Origin: Gammaproteobacteria bacterium
GTDB lineage: Bacteria > Pseudomonadota > Gammaproteobacteria > Pseudomonadales > Azotimanducaceae
DNA length: 64,000 nt
Direction of reading: 5' to 3'
NCBI GenBank assembly: GCA_002725995.1
Contig: PBRQ01000055.1
Location: 1-64,000 of the forward strand
A program made the position numbers and the translations under genes. Position 1 is the first letter of the stretch; each line of letters begins with the position of its first letter. Below are positions 57,913 to 64,000 of this stretch, piece by piece. A model generated the notes under the pieces. That model was not told the origin of the DNA. It was given only the letters and a program-made list of their open reading frames with translations, and made no database searches.

Positions 57913-59481
57913 TCAAGCTGACAATACGCGTAGATTCATCACCACCGAACCAATAATGATCTGATCGCCGCTATCGATCGAGACCAGCCCTTTTTCTTCA
58001 ATGGATTGACCGTTCACAGACGTGCTATTGGTCGAACCCAGGTCCTCGATAAAGACCCTGTTTTTCATAACCCGCATGCGAGCATGCTTTCGTTCGGGAT
58101 ACATCAGCATGATTGATGACATAGGGAGAATCCTTTGGGTTTCGCCCAATAACCACGCCACTCTATATCCAGTATCTGGTCGCCGGATATACGCAGCAGA
58201 TAAAGAATCCCATCATCATCTCGACCGTCAAGCACAAATTCATCACGCGCCTCATATGAAGCTCGATATTGTTCTTCGGTTCTGACACCTCGTCACTCAA
58301 AACAGGAGCCGGCTCAACTGATACGGGCGACGTCTTCTTCCTCCTCCACAGCACTACAATGGTGATTCCAAGCAGCAATAAAACAGTAACGCCGATAAGA
58401 ACGCTTTCCCTGAAGACCGCCGAGCTTCGCTGTTCATCCACTGCTGATGCAAAGAGTTCCTCCGAGTCCAACTGAATCTTTTCGTAATTCTCTTTCATGG
58501 CAGCTGCTTCTTTTTCCAAACTTTCGGTCTTTATCGCTAACTCCAGCCGGCTGGTCTCTGCATTCTTTTGCGCCGTTTCCGCTGCCAGAAGGGCAAAGTG
58601 CGCTTTCTCACGGGCTTCCTGCGTTTGCTTTAAAAGAGAATCATTTCGCCGGTTGGATTGCCACAACTTCTTCTCGAGAGAGTGTGCCAGCAACAGTGCT
58701 TCCAGCGCATCGCCCTGCGCCTTTCTCGCTTCGATTGCAGCAGTTTTAGCCTGGCTTTTGGCCTGATCAACTTCTGACACACACTGGTCCGTAGCAAACG
58801 TAATCTTAATATTCTAAGGTGAAAGCAGTTACCGCAGCGACGCCATGTTAATAGAACGAATGCTTCCATCAGAGCCCGGAGCTTTCATATTCAGGCCAAC
58901 AACATGTCCACATTCATTCAACAGCACTGAGCCAAGACCTCCCTCCCCCAGCATGGCCGAATGACTTAACAACACAACATCAGACGTGGCCATCTCATAG
59001 CTACTTCGCAGTATTCCCCGTGCCAGTCCGACGGAGGTGTTGTTTCCGCCCCATTTGACTGCTGACCAAACAACGTCGCCGGCGCCGGGCGGCTCTCGGT
59101 CAACTAAAGCGGCGGCAAATTCAACCCATTTACCTTGAGTAGCGCAAAATCAAAAGACGGTTCATCCCGCATAACTCGGGCAACCAATTCCGCACGCGAA
59201 TTGGGAATACTTATGGTCGTTGTATCACCGCCATCCAGATAACTTGAATTGGTCACCACATAGCCGTTAAACCGATCTGACTGCACAACAATTCCTGAAC
59301 CGCGTCTCAGTATTGTTTTTCCCTCGTATGAGCTCAGCGTGACAATGCTCATATTGAACAACGACTCGCGCAATTCTGCATTGGCATGACTAAACACCAG
59401 GGAAAAAGAGAGCAGAATCAGCACATATTCCAACAACTTTGAGAAGGAAGAGCGTATGGGTGTCAGGGGATTTCCAAGCAA
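57913..59481 (-). pseudogene. decayed trypsin-like peptidase / coiled-coil / TM / FHA-domain protein
   Basis: 59481-59104: signal-like N-term + SYEGKTILRRGSGIVVQSDRFNGYVVTNSSYL...; other frame continues LVDREPPGAGDVVWSAVKWGGNNTSVGLARGILRSSYEMATSDVVLLSHSAMLGEGGLGSVLLNECGHVVGLNMKAPGSDG; 58780-58163: coiled-coil + TM; 58161-57913: FHA end HARMRVMKNRVFIEDLGSTNSTSVNGQSI with its start (RNPKDSPYVINHADVSR) out of frame. Confidence 0.8.
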
Positions 59482-59740
59482 GGGTGGATCCTTAATTGAT
59501 AAAATCTACTATACTGAAAACCGACTAAAACTCAATTAAATCAAATTCTTATGCTTAGTTTTTAGGTATCAGGTATGAGTAATCCAGCCCACACGCTGAC
59601 CGTATGCTACCCATATTTTCATCTCATCGTGGGTTATGGCTCGCTGGGCACAGCTACACTCCTGATCCTTGTCATTCGCTCAGGTATTGACGCACAATGC
59701 CATGGGAAAATTGAGAGTCCAACCTAAAGGGATGACAAAA

Positions 59741-60643
59741 ATGAGATTCAGTTTCTGGCCACAACCAACACAACCATTTGAAACCATGAAAAGCCTCGCA
59801 AATCATGTGGAGCAAACGGGATGGGATGGATTGTGGCTGGCTGACCACTTCATGCCAAATGATAAGGACACCAGTTCACCCTGGCCTGAAGCCTGGACGA
59901 CGCTTTCAGCTCTGGCTGCAGTGGTGCCAAGGTTAAGAATAGGAACACTGGTAAGCGGCAATACATACCGGCATCCCGCGGTGCTAGCCAAAATGTCGGT
60001 CACCCTGGACCATATCTCGAATGGCAGGCTCGTACTCGGACTGGGTTCCGGCTGGCAGGAAAACGAGCATGAAAAATATGGCATCCCCTTCCACACCGTC
60101 AATAGCCGGCTGCAAAGACTCGATGAAGCCTGCCAGGTCATTAGGGCGTTATTCTCTGAAGGCGCAGCCAATTTTCAGGGTGAATTTTACCAACTCCAGG
60201 ATGCCCCGCTGGAGCCCAAACCAAAGCGGAGCAAACTCCCCCTGATGATCGGTGGCGGCGGCGAGAAGGTGACGATGAAGATAGCCGCTAAGTATGCTGA
60301 CGAATGGAATGTCTGGGGGACTGTGGATACCCTAACCCACAAGATGAAAGTGCTGGACCAGCATTGTGACACTGTTTCTCGAAACACGAGCGATATACAG
60401 CGCTCAGCCGTCGCGCTGATGTACCTGACGGATGATGATGCCTTCGCGAAAAAGATGAATGCTGCCAACGATGCAGGCGGGATGGCAACCATCGCAGGAA
60501 ATGTAAACCAGGTACAGGATATTGCCGGCGCCTACAAAGAGGCTGGCGTGGATGAGCTTATTGTTCCTGATTTTACAATGGGTGAGGACAAGCTGGATAT
60601 TCTCGACAGGATAATTAATGAGGTGGCGCCAGTCACCAAATAG
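59741..60643 (+). CDS. LLM-class (luciferase-like) oxidoreductase
   Basis: MRFSFWPQPTQPFETMKSLANHVEQTGWDGLWLADHFMPN; GRLVLGLGSGWQENEHEKYGIPF; track ORF begins at 59669. Confidence 0.88.
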   Translation: MRFSFWPQPTQPFETMKSLANHVEQTGWDGLWLADHFMPNDKDTSSPWPEAWTTLSALAAVVPRLRIGTLVSGNTYRHPAVLAKMSVTLDHISNGRLVLGLGSGWQENEHEKYGIPFHTVNSRLQRLDEACQVIRALFSEGAANFQGEFYQLQDAPLEPKPKRSKLPLMIGGGGEKVTMKIAAKYADEWNVWGTVDTLTHKMKVLDQHCDTVSRNTSDIQRSAVALMYLTDDDAFAKKMNAANDAGGMATIAGNVNQVQDIAGAYKEAGVDELIVPDFTMGEDKLDILDRIINEVAPVTK

Positions 60644-60733
60644 CGAATACCTATCAATACCGGAATGACCATTCCTTGGCTCAAGGGTCCCCGTAGATAG
60701 GTGTCTGTTCAAGCTGGGGTATCTCGTCCTGAG

Positions 60734-61282
60734 TTACATGCCTGTTTCTGTTTTGAACCCGGCCGCACGTGCTTCCCAGGATTCAGAAATGGTGGCGCCA
60801 TAGGACGCCAGCGCCCCTTTGGATTTATCGCTATCGATATTCTGCAGGCAGCGGGCGGAGTTGCTGCGTAAACGGGCATCTGGCTCCTTTAGCATAGGGA
60901 TTAGGGTCGATTCTATATTGGCCGGTTTTAGTTGCAGAAAAGCCGTACAAAAGTCCTGTACCATTTGCCTGCGTCTCAGATTATTCTTACCCAACGAGAT
61001 CTCTCGTTCAAAATATTCCAACACCTCGTCATTGGGAAAGGCCGTCAGTGCAAGCGAGGCCCTGGCGCGAATGAAGTTAACTTGCCGCTCATCGTCCGCT
61101 ATCGCCAGCAGTGGTTTGTATACATCGGGGCCAATATGCCGCAATTTTTCTTCGGGGAGTTGCCATTCGTATCCCTGCAGGAGGTCGACCACCTCATCAT
61201 CGGCAGAGATAGCGGGAACAACCAAAAGGCCTATGGCCGTCAATAAAATTGTCTTTGCAAGATACCTCACAATCCTCCACAC
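60734..61282 (-). CDS. exported HEAT-repeat-like protein of unknown function
   Basis: Signal-like N-term; RARASLALTAFPNDEVLEYFEREI...ARLRSNSARCLQNIDSDKSKGAL repeat pattern. Confidence 0.6.
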   Translation of the reverse strand: MWRIVRYLAKTILLTAIGLLVVPAISADDEVVDLLQGYEWQLPEEKLRHIGPDVYKPLLAIADDERQVNFIRARASLALTAFPNDEVLEYFEREISLGKNNLRRRQMVQDFCTAFLQLKPANIESTLIPMLKEPDARLRSNSARCLQNIDSDKSKGALASYGATISESWEARAAGFKTETGM

Positions 61283-61326
61283 GATCCCTTCCAGGGGAGC
61301 AGTTGATCACTATCCACAGTATACCC

Positions 61327-63069
61327 TCATTGCACTGTCACGCTCTTAGCCAGATTTCGAGGCCTGTCTGGATTAACACCCGCATGAATTCCCAGGTGGT
61401 ATGCCATGAACTGGCCGGGAATCAGCCCACAGATAGCCGCAAGCAGCGGGTCAAACAAGTTGGGTATCGGGATAAAGTCATCGAACAGTTCATTGTCCTC
61501 ACAAGCAATACCAATAATGTGAGCGCCACGAGACTTCACCTCTGATGCGACGTTAAGCATATACGAATCATCCCGGTCGACGTATAGCATCACTGGAACT
61601 CCCTTTTCTATCAGTGCGATAACACCATGTTTGAGTTCCCCCGCAGCGAAAGCCTCAGCATGGACATAGCTCGCTTCCTTTATATTCAAGGCAGCTACCA
61701 TCGCGCAGGGGTAAAAGAGCCCCCTTCCAAGAATGAAGATACTGGGAGCGGACGCCACGGCCATGGCGACCTCCCTGATTTTCCATGACAGCGCCTGGCC
61801 CAGATATTGACTGAGGTTATGACTCAACTGGTCAATGGCAGCCCCTCCATCTTGCCCGTTCAGCCGTTGTGCCAGTATATAGCCGAAGGTGACCTGGGCG
61901 GTTGCTGACTTGGTGGAAAGAACACAAATTTCTGGGCCACTGTCGTTGGCAAAACTAAACTCTGACACACGGGCCAGGGTCGACATCGGCATGTTGACCA
62001 ACGATGCAACACGCATACCCCAGGACGCCGCCCGTTCAACTGCCCTGATAGTATCAGCGGTTTCACCGCTCTGACTGATTGCCAGAACAAGGTCACCCTG
62101 CCCATATAGTGCGTTTAAGGAATCAATCTCATAGGCCGGTACCGCCAATGCCTTTAGGCCAGTCACTTCACGAAGCAGCCAGGCTATCTGCATGCAGGTG
62201 TAAAAGGCACCTCCAGCCCCCGTTAGCAGGAGATTCCCACGTTGTGCCAATTCCATTACAAATTTATCGAGGTCGGTACTTGCGGACTTTGCCTGTCGCG
62301 ATACCGTCTGCCACTGCTCCATAACCTCCTTCAGCATGTAATGTGGGTGACCATCCTTGCTAAAATCAGCTTCGGGTACTTCCACCTCAACCCACTCGAT
62401 ATCAAACTGCCTGAGGGAGGTATCGTACAGCGCTATTGACTTCTCCTGAATTTGCACGAGGTGCCGCTCCGGGATTGGACTGTACAGCGAAGAATAGGAT
62501 ACAAAGCTGAGAAGATCAGAGCTTAGAAAATACTGACTATCGGTCCTGCCGAGCAAAAGAGGCGAACCATGTCGAGCAGCTAAAATTTCGCCATCCGAAA
62601 ACAGTACCAGAATCGTATTCCTGCCACCCAGCTTGTCGAGCACTTCACACAAGGCCTCCCGTCTTGAAGCGGCAACCCCCAGGGCTACGTCCAGAAGCTG
62701 AACAATGACCGCCGTATCGCTCTTACCGGCACAAGCGTCATCGCCTTTCCTTAGTTCCTGGAAGTTCTCCACAATACCGTTGTGAACCAGTGAGAACGAA
62801 TTGTCCTGCGCTGAGTGTGGGTGGCAGTTCTCAAGACTGACGTTCCCATGTGTTGCCCAGCGGGTGTGCCCGATAACTGCACTGCATCTGGGCAATCTAT
62901 CGCCCAGATCCTCCAGCGGCTCCAGGCTCTTCCTGGTTTGTATCGCACTATCGGGCCCAGTGACCCAGGCAAAGCCATAGCTATCATAACCACGATACTC
63001 CAGCCGTTTTAGCCCCTCCACCGCCAGGCGGTCTACATTCTCTCCTACGCATGCAATAATTCCACACAT
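61327..63069 (-). CDS. glutamine--fructose-6-phosphate aminotransferase-like (GATase2 + SIS domains)
   Basis: MCGIIACVGENVDRLAVEGLKRLEYRGYDSYGFAW; IGHTRWATHGNVSLENCHPHS; AISQSGETADTIRAVERA; C-term DRPRNLAKSVTVQ. Confidence 0.88.
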   Translation of the reverse strand: MCGIIACVGENVDRLAVEGLKRLEYRGYDSYGFAWVTGPDSAIQTRKSLEPLEDLGDRLPRCSAVIGHTRWATHGNVSLENCHPHSAQDNSFSLVHNGIVENFQELRKGDDACAGKSDTAVIVQLLDVALGVAASRREALCEVLDKLGGRNTILVLFSDGEILAARHGSPLLLGRTDSQYFLSSDLLSFVSYSSLYSPIPERHLVQIQEKSIALYDTSLRQFDIEWVEVEVPEADFSKDGHPHYMLKEVMEQWQTVSRQAKSASTDLDKFVMELAQRGNLLLTGAGGAFYTCMQIAWLLREVTGLKALAVPAYEIDSLNALYGQGDLVLAISQSGETADTIRAVERAASWGMRVASLVNMPMSTLARVSEFSFANDSGPEICVLSTKSATAQVTFGYILAQRLNGQDGGAAIDQLSHNLSQYLGQALSWKIREVAMAVASAPSIFILGRGLFYPCAMVAALNIKEASYVHAEAFAAGELKHGVIALIEKGVPVMLYVDRDDSYMLNVASEVKSRGAHIIGIACEDNELFDDFIPIPNLFDPLLAAICGLIPGQFMAYHLGIHAGVNPDRPRNLAKSVTVQ

Positions 63070-63161
63070 TTGTCATACCTTTATTGACATTTATGTATGT
63101 ATTAAGTCAATATATACAATAATATTTGAACATCAATACTATTTGTCATCATTTTATTGAC
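63068..63161. promoter_or_regulatory. candidate operator/divergent promoter between glmS-like gene and TrmB-type regulator
   Basis: Direct repeats ATTTGTCATacctTTATTGAC (63068-63088) and ATTTGTCATcattTTATTGAC (63141-63161); inverted repeat TATTGAC-N17-GTCAATA (63082-63112). Confidence 0.6.
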
Positions 63162-63179
63162 TTCTTTTATTTACAAATA

Positions 63180-63926
63180 ATGATTATTCATGAAACCCTA
63201 CAGCAGATTGGACTTTCGGATCGACAGACCGATATTTACCTGACGCTGCTAAAACAGGGTCCTGGTTCAATTCGCGATATTGCCACTGGTGCTGGCCTCA
63301 ACCGAGGCACAACCTATGAAGAACTGAAAACCCTGCGGGCACGCTCACTGGTGAGCTATTCCCCAAAGGGCAAACGAAGATTTTTCTGTGCTGAGCCACC
63401 GGAACAGCTTATGAAAATCGCCGAGGAGAAGCAGGATGTCCTGGCGAGGGCGGCCAATGTCCTTCGCCATGACATCCTGCCCGATCTCAGCAACGTGACT
63501 CCTGACTCAAGTATTACCAACGTGCATCATTACGAGGGGGATGAGGGTATTGAATTTGTACTGAAGGACATTCTCCGGACTGTTGAAACTCAACCACAAA
63601 AGCAATATCGGGTCTATTCATCTAAACAGATTCGCAAGTACCTGTACCGTCCATTTCCCAACTTTACCAGGCAACGCGTTCAAAAGAGTATATCAGTCAA
63701 TGTTATCGCGATTGGCGACGGCGGTGAGGATGCACCACTCGCTGAGAGGAAATGGATAGGGACTGAGGATGGTGGCAACACCGCAAGCTACGTCGCTATC
63801 TACCCACCGAAATGTGCCATGATATCCCTCGTTCATGGGGACTACCCTATCGCAGTCCTGCTAAATTCGGATGCCATTGCACTGGTGATGCAGATCTCCT
63901 TTGACACCCTTTGGCAACGTCTATGA
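63180..63926 (+). CDS. TrmB-family-like winged-HTH transcriptional regulator
   Basis: MIIHETLQQIGLSDRQTDIYLTLLKQGPGSIRDIATGAGLNRGTTYEELKTLRARSLVSYSPKGKRRFFCAEPPEQL; track ORF starts at upstream TTG 63126. Confidence 0.78.
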   Translation: MIIHETLQQIGLSDRQTDIYLTLLKQGPGSIRDIATGAGLNRGTTYEELKTLRARSLVSYSPKGKRRFFCAEPPEQLMKIAEEKQDVLARAANVLRHDILPDLSNVTPDSSITNVHHYEGDEGIEFVLKDILRTVETQPQKQYRVYSSKQIRKYLYRPFPNFTRQRVQKSISVNVIAIGDGGEDAPLAERKWIGTEDGGNTASYVAIYPPKCAMISLVHGDYPIAVLLNSDAIALVMQISFDTLWQRL

Positions 63927-64000
63927 CCACTGGCTATCTGCCTTAGGCCCCGCTGTACTCGCTCCTGCAAGGCCTGAAGAGATTCAGCACCCGGGGTAAG

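Noticed and set aside
59575-59727. 50-aa ORF MSNPAHTLTVCYPYFHLIVGYGSLGTATLLILVIRSGIDAQCHGKIESPT upstream of the LLM oxidoreductase
   Set aside because: Possible TM stretch but no coupling, ribosome-binding or conservation evidence available by eye.
1-64000. CRISPR arrays, integrases, transposases, prophage, toxin-antitoxin or restriction genes
   Set aside because: Scanned for regularly spaced repeats and hallmark motifs; none seen.

Overview
This 64 kb window is gene-dense chromosomal DNA that looks gammaproteobacterial. I found no rRNA, tRNA, CRISPR array, phage or transposase. The flanks hold ordinary metabolic genes: CoA-transferase and enoyl-CoA hydratases, mtnA, cimA-leuC-leuD, an AmmeMemoRadiSam locus, a 2-oxoacid:ferredoxin oxidoreductase, and a GlmS-like gene divergent from a TrmB-type regulator. 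The centre (about 24.9-50.5 kb) is an unusual catabolic island. It carries three paralogous copies of a three-gene cassette: two different phytoene-dehydrogenase-like FAD oxidoreductases plus a GcvT/T-protein-like putative THF methyltransferase. Interleaved with these are formate-THF ligase, a SAM methyltransferase, a trimethylamine-dehydrogenase homolog lacking the flavinylation Cys, a gamma-glutamylation set (PuuA-like GS, PuuB-like oxidase, class III aminotransferase), an SSS symporter with an unannotated 44-aa membrane ORF, and a small Asp/Asn-hydroxylase-like protein. My best hypothesis for the undescribed system is a multi-substrate, THF-linked demethylation / one-carbon salvage island. 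Several genes are visibly decayed: a DUF885 protein, a GNAT, a HAMP protein plus pilin-like ORF, and a trypsin-like/FHA protein. A 774-aa protein carries a divergent class III cyclase-like domain. All family calls come from reading motifs; no searches were run.
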